From an uncultured Commensalibacter sp. (lineage in GTDB: Bacteria; Pseudomonadota; Alphaproteobacteria; Acetobacterales; Acetobacteraceae), in the NCBI GenBank assembly GCA_945266285.1, contig CALYOP010000006.1, positions 114,489-178,488 of the forward strand: a stretch of 64,000 nucleotides of DNA, read 5' to 3'. Position 1 is the stretch's first letter, and each line of letters begins with the position of its first letter. This document shows, piece by piece, positions 49,105 to 59,297 of the stretch. The notes under the pieces are model-generated. The model did not search any database and was not told where the DNA came from. It saw only the letters and a program-made list of their open reading frames with translations. A program made the translations under genes and the position numbers.

Positions 49105-50646
49105 TTAGGCCGCTTGTTTAAACTTAATGACAAAGTCTTTCAAGAAACCAGCCAATTTTTCTTCCATTTCTTTGGAAATCTGCTTTGCGTCCCGAATGCC
49201 GCTTAAAATATCGGATCCTGAAGAACGTAAAACCTGAATAAATTGCCGTTCGAATTGTGTTACCTTGTCAACTGGGATGTCATCAACATAACCCCGTGTT
49301 CCAGCGTAAAGGATCGCAACTTCTTCTTCCATAGCATATGGCGAATTTTGTGGTTGCTTTAAAAGCTCCGTCAAACGGGCACCACGATCCAACAATTTCC
49401 GAGTCGATGCGTCTAAATCAGAAGCAAATTGGGAAAATGCTTCCATTTCACGATATTGCGCCAATTCTAGTTTAATACTACCAGCCACTTGTTTCATGGC
49501 TTTACTTTGCGCAGCCGATCCAACACGCGAAACTGAAGTACCAACATTTACCGCAGGACGAATACCACGATAGAAAAGATCTGTTTCCAAGAAAACCTGA
49601 CCATCAGTAATCGAAATTACATTGGTTGGAATATATGCGGAAACGTCCCCTGCCTGTGTTTCAATAACAGGCAAAGCGGTTAATGAACCAGAACCATGTT
49701 CATCAGACATTTTTGCAGCACGTTCTAACAAACGTGAATGTAGATAAAACACATCTCCAGGATAAGCTTCACGTCCTGGTGGACGACGCAACAAAAGTGA
49801 CATCTGACGATATGCAACGGCCTGTTTAGATAGATCATCATAACAGATTAAAGCATGCATGCCGTTATCACGGAAATACTCACCCATAGAGGTCGCTGCA
49901 TAAGGTGCAATATATTGCATTGGTGCTGCATCAGAGGCTGTAGCAGCAACGACAATACAATATTGCATTACGCCTTGTTCCTCTAGTGTACGAACCACCT
50001 GAGCAACCGTTGAGCGTTTTTGTCCAATAGCAACATAAATGCAATAAAGACTTTGCTTCGGATCGTTCAGCGCATTAACCTGTTTCTGAGCAATCATGGT
50101 ATCAACTAAAATCGTTGATTTACCGGTTTGACGGTCACCAATGATTAATTCACGTTGTCCACGACCAATTGGCACCAAAGCATCAATAGCCTTGATACCC
50201 GTTAACATTGATTCGCAAACTGATTGACGTGGCATAATCCCTGGTGCTTTAACATCAGCCAAACGACGTTCAACGTTTTGCAAAGGGCCTTTTCCATCAA
50301 TTGGATTACCCAAACCATCAACAACACGGCCCAACAATCCTTTACCAACTGGGACGTCAACCACGCGATTAGTACGGGAAACGATATCCCCTTCGCGGAT
50401 CTTGCTATCGTCACCAAAAATAACCACACCAACATTATCATTGGCCAGGTTTAAAGCCATTCCAGTCAGATTGCTATTCGTGAAGGAAACCAGTTCCCCT
50501 GCCATAACGTTTTGCAGGCCATAGACCAGTGCAATACCGTCACCAACAGACAGAACAACTCCTGTTTCCTCAATGTTAGATTCCTTATCAAAGGACGCGA
50601 TCTGCTTCTTAAGGATGTCCGAAATTTCTGCGGGACGGATTTCCAT
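49105..50646 (-). CDS. atpA: ATP synthase F1 alpha subunit
   Basis: The alpha subunit carries the non-catalytic nucleotide sites. The 513-residue protein begins [19 protein letters not shown] and has the Walker [35 protein letters not shown] is typical. I place the start at ATG 50646, which shares its first base with the last base of the atpH stop (TGATG), in preference to the adjacent GTG at 50649. Confidence 0.96.
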   Translation of the reverse strand: MEIRPAEISDILKKQIASFDKESNIEETGVVLSVGDGIALVYGLQNVMAGELVSFTNSNLTGMALNLANDNVGVVIFGDDSKIREGDIVSRTNRVVDVPVGKGLLGRVVDGLGNPIDGKGPLQNVERRLADVKAPGIMPRQSVCESMLTGIKAIDALVPIGRGQRELIIGDRQTGKSTILVDTMIAQKQVNALNDPKQSLYCIYVAIGQKRSTVAQVVRTLEEQGVMQYCIVVAATASDAAPMQYIAPYAATSMGEYFRDNGMHALICYDDLSKQAVAYRQMSLLLRRPPGREAYPGDVFYLHSRLLERAAKMSDEHGSGSLTALPVIETQAGDVSAYIPTNVISITDGQVFLETDLFYRGIRPAVNVGTSVSRVGSAAQSKAMKQVAGSIKLELAQYREMEAFSQFASDLDASTRKLLDRGARLTELLKQPQNSPYAMEEEVAILYAGTRGYVDDIPVDKVTQFERQFIQVLRSSGSDILSGIRDAKQISKEMEEKLAGFLKDFVIKFKQAA

Positions 50647-51236
50647 CACGCGGCTCCCTTCATAACATTGTGTAAGCGATTAAGACGAGATTTAAGGCTA
50701 GCATCATAAAGCTGAGCCCCGACACGCACGACTAAACCTCCCAAAAGAGAGGAATCAATGCGTTCTTGAATATTAACTTTAGTATATCCTGCTTCTGCAA
50801 GTTTTGCCTGTAACTGACTGCGTTGCGCGTCGTCCAGAGGATGTGCTGAAATAACCGTAGCTGTCATCACTCCACGCCGGTTATTGACGAGTGTAAAAAA
50901 AGCAGAAAGAAATTCTTTAAGGCGTGGCAAACGACGATTATTTGCAACAACGCCTACAAAATTCTGTATAATCTGACCAAATCCGGCCTGTTTTAAGGTT
51001 TCAACGACCAAATTACGACTTTCGGCAGTATCCAGCGCACGATTGTCCAAAACCTTTTGAAAATCAGGACTTTCATCAATGATTTTCAACAGATTTTCAG
51101 CTTCTTCAATAACTTTATTTAACGCACGCTCTTCCTCAGCCAATTCATAAAGAGCCGTAGCATAGCGACCCTTTAAATCATTTGCCGTAAATACACTTGA
51201 AGCTGCGGCTGCAGCCATGGTTCCACCAGTAGCCAC
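50646..51236 (-). CDS. atpH: ATP synthase F1 delta subunit
   Basis: The delta subunit joins F1 to the peripheral stalk. The 196-residue protein has the N-terminal block [12 protein letters not shown] and the C-terminal [33 protein letters not shown] signature. An Ala-rich start ([14 protein letters not shown]) precedes the core. It is the first gene of the F1 operon and overlaps atpA by 1 bp. F0 genes are not in this window. Confidence 0.94.
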   Translation of the reverse strand: MATGGTMAAAAASSVFTANDLKGRYATALYELAEEERALNKVIEEAENLLKIIDESPDFQKVLDNRALDTAESRNLVVETLKQAGFGQIIQNFVGVVANNRRLPRLKEFLSAFFTLVNNRRGVMTATVISAHPLDDAQRSQLQAKLAEAGYTKVNIQERIDSSLLGGLVVRVGAQLYDASLKSRLNRLHNVMKGAA

Positions 51237-51535
51237 TCTTTTATTCTTTCATACTATCTTTAACTTTAATAACCGCTGTAATTTTGGATATTGGTTTTCT
51301 AGAATAACTGTACCAAAAGTCCTGGTTTGATTATTAAAAGCTATTTCACGACGTTCCGAAAACAAAACCATTTATACTTCCAAAATACAACAGGAGTGCC
51401 TTTATTCAAAATTGTATTTCTACTTTGAATGTGGAATCCAATAAAAGATTTTCAAAAAAAAAGAAACAATTTTGTTTCCTGGCGGCAGAAAAATCCTTAA
51501 CACCGCATTAAATCTTTTTAAAATTTTTGTGATTA
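51237..51535. other. Intergenic region upstream of the ATP synthase operon
   Basis: About 300 AT-rich bases without a gene. The atpHAGDC promoter should lie here. A short hairpin with a T run on the minus strand (51454-51478) is the likely end of the tRNA-Gly transcript. Confidence 0.5.
51454..51478 (-). terminator. Probable terminator after tRNA-Gly
   Basis: The stem GAAAC/GTTTC (51463-51467 with 51474-51478), extended by AA/TT, is followed on the minus strand by nine T residues from the A run 51454-51462. It lies 58 bp past the tRNA-Gly 3' end. Confidence 0.6.
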
Positions 51536-51609
51536 TGGAGCGGGCGAAGGGAATCGAACCCTCCTCGGTAGCTTGGAAGGCTACTGCATTACCACTATGC
51601 TACGCCCGC
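51536..51609 (-). tRNA. tRNA-Gly(TCC)
   Basis: On the minus strand the acceptor stem GCGGGCG pairs with CGCCCGC. The anticodon loop CTTCCAA in the stem GTAGC/GCTAC has TCC as anticodon, and the TPC arm is GAGGG TTCGATT CCCTT-like. The CCA end is encoded, giving 74 bases. It is read divergently from tRNA-Trp. Confidence 0.95.
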
Positions 51610-51840
51610 GATGATGATCATTTGCTTTTTTTAAAAGCTGTGTCAAACCTTCCGATTAGTTCTTTTAAACAAAAATACTGCCAAATCAAGAAATTTTTCA
51701 CGCTGTTTAAATTTTTTTATCGATTTGCATATTTTTTGGCGTCATCCTCTTGACTTTCAGCTCATTAAATTGTTTTTTCTTCTCTACAACAGGCCAGCTT
51801 ATTATATTTTAAAGCTTGGTAAGTTCGATTTTGATACCGC

Positions 51841-51917
51841 AGGGGTGTAGCTCAATTGGCTAGAGTGCCGGTCTCCAAAACCGGAGGTTGCGGGTTCGAG
51901 ACCCTCCACCCCTGCCA
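51841..51917 (+). tRNA. tRNA-Trp(CCA)
   Basis: The acceptor stem AGGGGTG pairs with CACCCCT. The anticodon loop CTCCAAA in the stem CCGGT/ACCGG has CCA. The CCA tail is encoded, giving 77 bases. It lies directly before secE-nusG, the usual neighbourhood in alphaproteobacteria. Confidence 0.96.
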
Positions 51918-52045
51918 TTATCGACTTTGATAACCAGACAAGATGTGTTATCCATCTGTCATGATTTTAAATTCAACCGCCACATTGTGAATCGATTTTT
52001 TTTGAACTCGTAAGCTTGTGGCCTTTTTGTAAAGAAAGGTATTTC

Positions 52046-52240
52046 GTGTCGGTCAATCCCACGAAATTTCTCCAAGATGTTCGTGCTGAAGCCAGAAAAG
52101 TAACCTGGCCTTCACGACGTGCAACTTTGGTAACAACGGGTGCTGTGCTTGCTATGGCAGCAGGAGCGTCGGTTTTTTTCTTTATTGTCGACCAAGGTAT
52201 TGGATTCGGCATTCGTGTTTTGTTTGGTTTGGGAGGATAA
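52046..52240 (+). CDS. secE: Protein translocase subunit SecE
   Basis: SecE stabilises SecY in the Sec translocon. The 64-residue product begins with GTG at 52046, with AAAGAAAGG upstream. It shows the family core NPTKFLQDVRAEARKVTWPSR and one membrane helix (TTGAVLAMAAGASVFFFIVD). The frame is open upstream to 52016, but that region has no ribosome site. nusG follows 6 bp on. Confidence 0.94.
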   Translation: MSVNPTKFLQDVRAEARKVTWPSRRATLVTTGAVLAMAAGASVFFFIVDQGIGFGIRVLFGLGG

Positions 52241-52246
52241 ACGATC

Positions 52247-52777
52247 ATGGCAAAGCGTTGGTATGTTGTGCATGTTTATTCGGGCTTTGAGAAAAAAATT
52301 GCCCAGCAGATCAAAGAACAGGCTGAACAAAAAGGACTTTCCGATCATATTGAAGAAGTCTTGGTACCTTCTGAAGAAGTCATCGAAGTTCGCCGTGGTC
52401 AAAAAGTAAATTCAGAACGTAAATTTTTCCCAGGTTATGTGCTGGTAAAAATGGAAATGTCTGATGATGCTTGGCATTTGGTTAAGAACACACCAAAAGT
52501 TACTGGTTTTCTTGGCAATCGTATGCGCCCTAGCCCGATTACCAGCGCCGAAGCTGAACAAATTATGAAGCAGGCTCAGGAAGGTGTTAATACACCACGT
52601 CCTTCAATTGAATTCGAAGTTGGTGAACAGATTCGGGTTTCTGATGGGCCTTTCACTTCTTTCAATGGTATTGTTGAAGAAGTCGATTCCGAAAAAGGTC
52701 GTTTAAAAGTCAGCGTATCAATCTTTGGACGGTCAACACCGGTTGATCTAGAATATAACCAAGTTGAAAAGCTTTAA
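52247..52777 (+). CDS. nusG: Transcription termination/antitermination factor NusG
   Basis: NusG links RNA polymerase to Rho and ribosomes. The 176-residue protein has the NGN domain ([34 protein letters not shown]) and the C-terminal KOW domain ([36 protein letters not shown]). It follows secE directly. An intrinsic terminator follows at once, so rplK is not next to it. Confidence 0.96.
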   Translation: MAKRWYVVHVYSGFEKKIAQQIKEQAEQKGLSDHIEEVLVPSEEVIEVRRGQKVNSERKFFPGYVLVKMEMSDDAWHLVKNTPKVTGFLGNRMRPSPITSAEAEQIMKQAQEGVNTPRPSIEFEVGEQIRVSDGPFTSFNGIVEEVDSEKGRLKVSVSIFGRSTPVDLEYNQVEKL

Positions 52778-52804
52778 GCTTTTTTGAAAAACGAATAAGC
52801 AATG

Positions 52805-52829
52805 GGGATGCTTACTGCATCCCTTTTTT
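52805..52829 (+). terminator. Intrinsic terminator of secE-nusG
   Basis: GGGATGC (52805-52811) pairs with GCATCCC (52817-52823) around a TTACT loop, followed by six T residues. It begins 28 bp past the nusG stop. Confidence 0.9.
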
Positions 52830-52842
52830 ATTGGGAAAAACC

Positions 52843-53487
52843 TTACGAACGACGTGGCAAAGCGATTAAATATTGCGCTGTTATATCTGCTATCCGTCCT
52901 AATAAAGCACTAAGTGTTTCAACAAGATCAGAAGTCGAACTGCCTTTAGGTGCATTTTCTAAATTAAGTAATTGGTTATGTCCTACAAGCGCTACATTAG
53001 CATTAGCCTTATGAACTGCGATTGAAGCCGTAACAACAGCATTCCCTTTTGAATCTTTATTGAAACGGGAAATATCGAGTTCCACATAAGCATCTGATTG
53101 TGTAAAGGTCGCTTGATTCTGTGCGAAAATTCTTGAATTGGGTAAACGTTGCGATAAATTCAAAGCCGTAATACGTCCAATCATTGAATTTAATGCTTCG
53201 CTCCACGCAGCCCCAGAGGTTAACCCCAACTGATAGCTACCCGTTTCACTGACGATTCGGTCACGATCTAAAGAAGATGCAATACTGGGTGTTCTGACTT
53301 CAATAATAGCGGGCCCACCTGAAAGAATCTTACCGGGCATAGGGGATAAAGTATAATAGGTGGGGCTGTTATTGCTACATGCTTCTAAAAATGTTCCCGT
53401 TGCTATCATACCACCCATACCCAACAAACGCTGAAACAGGATTCGGCGTGATAGGGAAATTTCTGAATGAAAAGCTTTTTTTCTCAT
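52843..53487 (-). CDS. pqiC: PqiC-like ABC-type transport auxiliary lipoprotein
   Basis: A 214-residue outer-membrane or periplasmic lipoprotein of the PqiC/YmbA type. After the N-terminal signal, TYYTLSPMPG and IIEVRTPSIASSLDRDRIV are characteristic, and the rest fits DUF330-like proteins. The signal has a twin-arginine sequence SRRILFQ before the hydrophobic core, with Cys37 in FLEAC as the probable lipid attachment site. It overlaps pqiB by 4 bp and is the last gene of pqiA-pqiB-pqiC. Confidence 0.85.
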   Translation of the reverse strand: MRKKAFHSEISLSRRILFQRLLGMGGMIATGTFLEACSNNSPTYYTLSPMPGKILSGGPAIIEVRTPSIASSLDRDRIVSETGSYQLGLTSGAAWSEALNSMIGRITALNLSQRLPNSRIFAQNQATFTQSDAYVELDISRFNKDSKGNAVVTASIAVHKANANVALVGHNQLLNLENAPKGSSTSDLVETLSALLGRIADITAQYLIALPRRS

Positions 53488-55163
53488 GGTTTGCGTCCTG
53501 TAATAATCGCTGATGGATGCTGTGTCATAAAATCACTTAAAAAGCGTAAAGAACGCGCTGCCTGACTTAATTGCACAATCATATCCTGTAAATCCCTATG
53601 AAAATCAGTATCTCCACCATAACTAGCCAAAAGCACATTCGCATTTTTCAAAGTATTATCCAATTGACGACTCATTTCTGGAAGTTGCTTGAGTAAAGGG
53701 GAGACACCCGCATTTGTTTTACGCGTTAACTGACTAAGATTTTCCATAGAAGCCCGTAAAGCCTTCAAGGATTTCTTCATATCGGGACTGTTTAACTGAT
53801 GATCGGTGTGGGTGAGCAAATTATTGAGATTATCCCCAATTTGATCCAAAGGCATCGCTGCGATTCTTGAGGCAACTGTTGAAAAAGATGCCATGATATT
53901 ATCCATCCCACCCGGCTGACTTGGGATAAGAATGGCGTTATTTTCCATTTGTGGAACACTATAAGGAGAATTTTTCACAAAATTAAGCGCAACCAACGAA
54001 GTACCCATTATCATGTTATCACTGGTAACCGAAGCTCTTAATCCATTTGCAACAAGCGCCTTGGTGATTGAGGTTAATGTCGCGACATCATATTTTTTGT
54101 GAAAAGAAAAAACGCGTTCCGGTTGGATTTCCATCTCAATACGGGCTTGGGTTTTACTGGCCTTACGATCAATTAATAAGGATACCTGTCGTACTGTACC
54201 AATCTGCAATCCAAATAAAGTAACCTTGCTCCCTTCGCCTAATCCTTTGACAGAAGAAACGACATACGTAACCAAAGGCACCGTTTCACGATAAAAAGAA
54301 TCTTCTGCCGTATCTTTATCCTTATAAAGGGCGAATGGGACTTCAGAAGACGGTGTATATTCTGTTTTTGATGAATTTTTAAGATCACCCACCGTGCCAA
54401 AAGCAATGCCACCTGACATTAAAGCCTGAATAGATTGTAATTCGATATTCATTCCACCTGGGCCAAAGCCAATTTTAATCCCGGAAACATTCCAAAAACG
54501 CGTATTAGGATGTAAAAAATGGTTATAGGGTTCTTTTAAAAAAATATTCAAAATAATTGGCCCCACCCCTTTGGGAGGCATCATATAATCTAGCACTTCG
54601 CCTGCTATTGTATCTCGATAAAAAATAGGAGCACCCGGCCCTAAAGAGCCAAGATTTTCTGTTGCAAGCTTATATACATTACCTGGTTGATCAGATCGTA
54701 AACCAGGTGGTGTTTCCAGACCGACAAAATAACGCTGTTTTCCGCCTCCACCTTTACTTGGGTCAACTGCAATATAAGCACCACTAAACAAAGTTTCTAA
54801 ACCTGAAATATTCGTCCCGTTAAATCGCGGCCGTACCACCCAAAAACGTGCGTTTTTCGTTAAAATACTTCTTGCCTTACTGGTCATGGCAATTCGCACA
54901 TTCACACGACGCATATCTTTGGTTAATGAGACGTTTTGAACGGTTCCCAAAACTACCGATTTGTTTTTTACCTGAGTTTGACCGCTAATAATCCCGTCCG
55001 CAGTCTCAAAAGATACGGTAATTTCTGGACCATTATTCAGAATCGCCTTCCATCCCAAATAAAGAGCTAACAAGGCAACTAGAATAGGAATAACCCATAC
55101 TAATGGGAATCGAATTCGGCGTGATAAAGCCTGAGGATATTTTTGTTGATTATCTTGTGACAT
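53484..55163 (-). CDS. pqiB: PqiB-like MCE-domain protein
   Basis: PqiB forms hexameric MCE tubes that are thought to move lipids across the periplasm. The 559-residue protein has one N-terminal membrane helix (VWVIPILVALLALYLGWKAI) and three MCE domains. These show at GQTQVKNKSVVLGTVQNV, the GSLGPGAPIFYRDTIAGEV region and GSKVTLFGLQIGTVRQV. A C-terminal helical part follows. It lies 16 bp after pqiA and overlaps pqiC. Confidence 0.92.
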   Translation of the reverse strand: MSQDNQQKYPQALSRRIRFPLVWVIPILVALLALYLGWKAILNNGPEITVSFETADGIISGQTQVKNKSVVLGTVQNVSLTKDMRRVNVRIAMTSKARSILTKNARFWVVRPRFNGTNISGLETLFSGAYIAVDPSKGGGGKQRYFVGLETPPGLRSDQPGNVYKLATENLGSLGPGAPIFYRDTIAGEVLDYMMPPKGVGPIILNIFLKEPYNHFLHPNTRFWNVSGIKIGFGPGGMNIELQSIQALMSGGIAFGTVGDLKNSSKTEYTPSSEVPFALYKDKDTAEDSFYRETVPLVTYVVSSVKGLGEGSKVTLFGLQIGTVRQVSLLIDRKASKTQARIEMEIQPERVFSFHKKYDVATLTSITKALVANGLRASVTSDNMIMGTSLVALNFVKNSPYSVPQMENNAILIPSQPGGMDNIMASFSTVASRIAAMPLDQIGDNLNNLLTHTDHQLNSPDMKKSLKALRASMENLSQLTRKTNAGVSPLLKQLPEMSRQLDNTLKNANVLLASYGGDTDFHRDLQDMIVQLSQAARSLRFLSDFMTQHPSAIITGRKP

Positions 55164-55179
55164 TTTATCTACTTAATTT

Positions 55180-56571
55180 TTATAATGTTACAAGCTGTAT
55201 CTGCTTTTTGACAGCACTTTCCCGACCCGAACGATCCACTTCAAACGTAGAATTTAAACCCGCATAATCCCACATCAAACGTGGATCGAAACAATCCGCT
55301 GCAAAAATGGTCAAAATGACAACCGAAGCAAATGCAAAGATACCGCCATCGGCAACCACGTTGGCAAGTAAATTAAACCGAATCAGTGCAATCAGAATCG
55401 AGATCATAAAAACATCAATCATCGACCACCGTCCGATAAAGCAAATAACTTGGAAAAGTCGAGATCGAAAAATAAGCGCACGTTTTGACCGCTTCATACA
55501 AGCACTAATCATAAACACAATCCCAATGATTTTCGAAACTGGGACAATAATACTAGCGAAGAAAACCAACAGTGCTAATGGAACCATATGACTTTGCCAG
55601 AGTTCAACGACCCCTTGGAAGATTCGATGATCACTACTTTTCCCCATCATCGTCATCGTCATAACGGGATAAAGATTAGCAGGAATATAAAGAATAAACG
55701 CTGAAATCAGTAATGCCCCGGCGCGCGCCAGACTATCCTTTTTACGTTTTCTCATAACCTGTCCACATCGCGGGCATTTAGCGATTTTTTCTTCGCTAGG
55801 AACGGGATTTTCTGAAGCAAAAACTAAATGACAACTCTGACACGAAAACAAATAATTCGTATTCGGTATTTCTTCGGATTGATATTCCGTAACGCTTATA
55901 TTCTTTTTCTGAGATCCAACTGTTGTTTTCTTCTTTATCGGACAGCGTTTCCACAAATTGATAAAATCAAAAGTCGCATCGGTTATACTCATACAGACCA
56001 TTAAGAGTAAAATGGCATAAAGGGCATAATCAATCGTGACATAAGCCATATCAACCAGTTTTGTATAAGCAACAAAGACACCAAGAATATAAACCTCAAT
56101 CATTGACCATGGTCTTAGAAGTTTATAACAATGCAATAAAGGTGCCGTCCATGATGGTTGTTCTTTCTTCTGTTCCAAGGATAACAGAATCAAACTTAAC
56201 CCAATGGTTACAACTGGGAAAAAGATAATAACCATTCCCACAAGGATACCAACCGCTCTCCATCCTTCATGAAAGAATGTGATTGGACCATCAATGACAC
56301 CCAATGAATTCTCACGTCCGTAAATATTGACAGTTAACAACGGGAAAGATAGCATCATAATGTAGGCAATAAGCGAACATAATGCAAAAGCAAAAGGAAC
56401 CTGCCAGGATTTGGCTTGGGGGTGACGATAAAGTTGCCGATGACAACGTTCACAATAAGCCAACTCACCATGGTTCAGGGTCAACCGTTTCTGAAACAAA
56501 CCACAACTCGGACATTCGATCATATCGGAAAGATATTTTATCTCCGAACTGGTTTCATGACATTCCAACAC
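55180..56571 (-). CDS. pqiA: PqiA-like inner-membrane protein
   Basis: PqiA is the inner-membrane partner of PqiB. The 463-residue protein has two repeats, each a zinc-ribbon-like Cys motif followed by about four membrane helices. The first ribbon reads MIECPSCGLFQ with YCERCHRQL, and the second FSCQSCHLVF with KCPRCGQVM. The start ATG at 56571 precedes a short polar segment. It heads the pqiABC operon. Confidence 0.92.
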   Translation of the reverse strand: MLECHETSSEIKYLSDMIECPSCGLFQKRLTLNHGELAYCERCHRQLYRHPQAKSWQVPFAFALCSLIAYIMMLSFPLLTVNIYGRENSLGVIDGPITFFHEGWRAVGILVGMVIIFFPVVTIGLSLILLSLEQKKEQPSWTAPLLHCYKLLRPWSMIEVYILGVFVAYTKLVDMAYVTIDYALYAILLLMVCMSITDATFDFINLWKRCPIKKKTTVGSQKKNISVTEYQSEEIPNTNYLFSCQSCHLVFASENPVPSEEKIAKCPRCGQVMRKRKKDSLARAGALLISAFILYIPANLYPVMTMTMMGKSSDHRIFQGVVELWQSHMVPLALLVFFASIIVPVSKIIGIVFMISACMKRSKRALIFRSRLFQVICFIGRWSMIDVFMISILIALIRFNLLANVVADGGIFAFASVVILTIFAADCFDPRLMWDYAGLNSTFEVDRSGRESAVKKQIQLVTL

Positions 56572-56763
56572 AATGTTTCTCTTTATTCGTGAAGACTACA
56601 AGCAAGCGATACTTTAAAAGCAAATCGTAATGTTTAAAAGGATTCCCGTAAAATCATTTTCAAATCGAAAAATTTACAGAACGAGGCATTCAAAAGAATT
56701 TAAATAAAATATGCGCATGCTCTTGCAGGAAATTGCAAGCTCATATATAGGTTTTCACCAAAA

Positions 56764-56835
<72 letters not shown>

Positions 56836-57017
56836 TACCCAATTTATTAAATCCAGTACAAATTTATTTATCTTTAAAATCTTAGTTAATGCTATTTGTT
56901 TTTATATAAAAAGGCACGGAAATTATCCCTGCACAACTTAAATAATAAATAGCTATTTATCTCAAATAGCTATCAATTATTTCAAAATAGAACTAACTAG
57001 CAAAGAATTTTAAATAC

Positions 57018-57401
57018 TCATTCCCGAAAATAACCGCAAAGCTTATTACCGTCTGGATCACGCAAATAAGCTAAATACATTTTCGGCCCATTCGCCGGAT
57101 GCCGAAATCCAGGAGGATCTTCTATCGATATCCCACCATTTGCCACACCTGCAGCATGCCATTGATTAATCTGTTCTGGTGAATCCATCATAAAACCAAT
57201 CGTTCCGCCATTTGCATATGTCGCTTCTTTTCCATTAATAGGTTTACAGATAATAAATGTCTGTCCATCTTTTCTATAATAGGGACGACCTTTCATATCG
57301 ATACCTGAATCGGATAGGTTCATCGCTTTAAAAATCGCATCATAGAATTTTTTTGATCTTTCTACATCGTTAGTACCAATACAAACGTGACTGAATAACA
57401 T
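57018..57401 (-). CDS. VOC-family (glyoxalase-like) protein
   Basis: A 127-residue vicinal-oxygen-chelate fold protein. The start is the ATG at 57401, with AAGGAAC upstream; the open frame reaches 57536 but that part is AT-rich and lacks a ribosome site. The fold shows MLFSHVCIGTNDVERSKKFYDAIF at the front, TIGFMMDSPEQI in the middle and AYLRDPDGNKLCGYFRE at the end. The metal-ligand His5 and Glu at the end fit the VOC layout. The substrate is unknown; many such proteins act in detoxification. It is divergent from the UdgX gene. Confidence 0.85.
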   Translation of the reverse strand: MLFSHVCIGTNDVERSKKFYDAIFKAMNLSDSGIDMKGRPYYRKDGQTFIICKPINGKEATYANGGTIGFMMDSPEQINQWHAAGVANGGISIEDPPGFRHPANGPKMYLAYLRDPDGNKLCGYFRE

Positions 57402-57553
57402 TTTATGTTCCTTTTCCATTCGCATTTTTGTTGAATTAAAGTTTAATATCGAATTGAGGGAAAATAGACAAATCGAAAATTGACTTATTGTTTGCAGAAG
57501 CGCAATATTTCGGATGGTAAACTCTGAAATGAACATTAATTAATTAATAAAAT

Positions 57554-58930
57554 ATGCAATCTGTTTTCTTAGCTCACGAAGTTGACTTTCAAGGCTGGCG
57601 TAACGCAACACGTCGATTAATCTCTGATCAAATATCCCCTGATTCTATTCAGTGGCATATTCAACCACCCAAAGATTTATTTACGCGGCCTTATACGGAA
57701 TCAACGTCGGATAAGAATGAAAATCTGCCTGCTTTTAAAATAACCCGTCGTGTTTTCGAACTCTGTCAAACCGTTATCCAAGCTAATGAACCTGAACGGT
57801 TTGATTTGCTTTATCGATGGATCACCTTATGCCAAAATCATGCAGATCCTTTTAATGACAAAACACATCATGCTTTGATCCATCGTATAGAACGGCTGGT
57901 TCAAGCAGTGCAGGCCGAAACCAGTCGCTTGCGTGATCTCTTACGCTTTCATAAACAATCGGATCGTTCCGAGCTTATTGCTTTTTTCGAACCAACCCAT
58001 TACGTTATTGAAGCCAATAGCGATTTTTTCCAAAGACTTCAAGCCGATCAGTCGTGGTTACTTATTACGCCCTATCGCAGTTTGAAAGTTAATGGACAAC
58101 AAAAAATATTTGGTCCAGGATTTTCATCGAATCCTTTAAAAAACCATGATGCCGATCAATGGAATGATTTTTTAAACGATTTCTTTCCGAAGGATCAACC
58201 GCTCCAAAAGCAATATTATTGGCAAGAATTACCACAAGCTGCCTTACCAAAAGATGAAGTTTTATCACAAACGCAATCCATAACGCCCCTTTCCTCTTCT
58301 GAAGAAGCCATTACATCCGTTCCTACTATTTTAAAAAATGTTGATTTTTCCATGATCAAACTGGCACAGACGGCTGCGGAATGTCAGCGTTGTGCCCTTT
58401 GGAAACCCGCAACGCAAACCGTTTTCGGAGAAGGTTGTGCAAAATCACGCCTGATGTTGGTTGGTGAGCAACCGGGGGATCAAGAAGATCGATTTGGAAG
58501 ACCATTTGTTGGCCCAGCAGGTCAAGTTATGAATCATGCAATTGCTCATGCTGGCTTTGAAAGACAAGACGTTTATACAACGAATGCCGTTAAACATTTT
58601 AAATTTACACCAAGAGGTCAACGGCGTATCCACCAAAGCCCTAATCCACAAGAAATAGCCGCTTGCTCATTTTGGCTTGAGGCAGAACGCGAAATTGTCA
58701 AACCTACGGTTTTACTTATGTTAGGCGCATCAGCAGCACGGTCTATTTTAGGACGACCGGTAACAATTTCACGTGAACGCTCGCAATTTATCCCATTGAA
58801 CAACGATACCATCGGGATGATTACCGTTCATCCTTCTTATTTGCTTAGGCTACCCGACCGAGAAAGTAAAAAACGGGAATATTGGCGTTTCGTTGAAGAT
58901 CTAAAAAAAGCCTATACCCATTTAGGTTAA
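57554..58930 (+). CDS. DUF4130 plus UdgX uracil-DNA-binding fusion protein
   Basis: The 458-residue protein has an N-terminal DUF4130-type domain (DFQGWRNATRRLI; VFFFEPTHYVIEANSDFFQ-like region) and a C-terminal UdgX uracil-DNA glycosylase domain. Cys277 and Cys280 (CQRC) are likely Fe-S ligands. Motif A is GEQPGDQED at 304-312, followed by PFVGPAG. The UdgX-specific R-loop reads GQRRIHQSP, with His360 in the place of the histidine that bonds covalently to the uracil site. HPSYLLRL is the last motif. In UdgX this chemistry traps the enzyme on uracil DNA. The start is ATG 57554. Confidence 0.9.
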   Translation: MQSVFLAHEVDFQGWRNATRRLISDQISPDSIQWHIQPPKDLFTRPYTESTSDKNENLPAFKITRRVFELCQTVIQANEPERFDLLYRWITLCQNHADPFNDKTHHALIHRIERLVQAVQAETSRLRDLLRFHKQSDRSELIAFFEPTHYVIEANSDFFQRLQADQSWLLITPYRSLKVNGQQKIFGPGFSSNPLKNHDADQWNDFLNDFFPKDQPLQKQYYWQELPQAALPKDEVLSQTQSITPLSSSEEAITSVPTILKNVDFSMIKLAQTAAECQRCALWKPATQTVFGEGCAKSRLMLVGEQPGDQEDRFGRPFVGPAGQVMNHAIAHAGFERQDVYTTNAVKHFKFTPRGQRRIHQSPNPQEIAACSFWLEAEREIVKPTVLLMLGASAARSILGRPVTISRERSQFIPLNNDTIGMITVHPSYLLRLPDRESKKREYWRFVEDLKKAYTHLG

Positions 58931-58934
58931 TAAA

Positions 58935-59192
58935 TCAGGGTGTATAGGAAATATTTGCCTCTTCAGCGGCCTTTTGTAGATCAGGCGCACCACGAAGATT
59001 CAATGGCACGGGCGTACCATGATTGCTTCGCTGACAAAGATTAGCTGCCATAGCAAAACTTTGATGGGCTGGTGTATCTAGTTGTTGACGTAAACAACCC
59101 ACATCTTTTTCCCAAGGCATACGTCCTAATTCAGCGTTACAGCCAGCCAATAAAGCTACCGTACCAAAAAACAAGATAATTCTTCTGATCAC
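58935..59192 (-). CDS. Small lipoprotein of unknown function
   Basis: An 85-residue product with a lipoprotein signal (MIRRIILFFGTVALLAGC), so Cys18 is probably lipidated. The mature part has two more cysteines (VGCLRQQL, NLCQRSN) that could form a disulfide. No domain is recognised. It is convergent with the UdgX gene, whose stop is 5 bp away. Confidence 0.75.
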   Translation of the reverse strand: MIRRIILFFGTVALLAGCNAELGRMPWEKDVGCLRQQLDTPAHQSFAMAANLCQRSNHGTPVPLNLRGAPDLQKAAEEANISYTP

Positions 59193-59297
59193 AGTTTTAC
59201 CTATCTATTAATTTCGTATCAGGCAGAGAATATACACCGATATGTTCAGAAGAATATCTTTATCATAATAATTTTTTAACGGTCATCATCTTTGACG

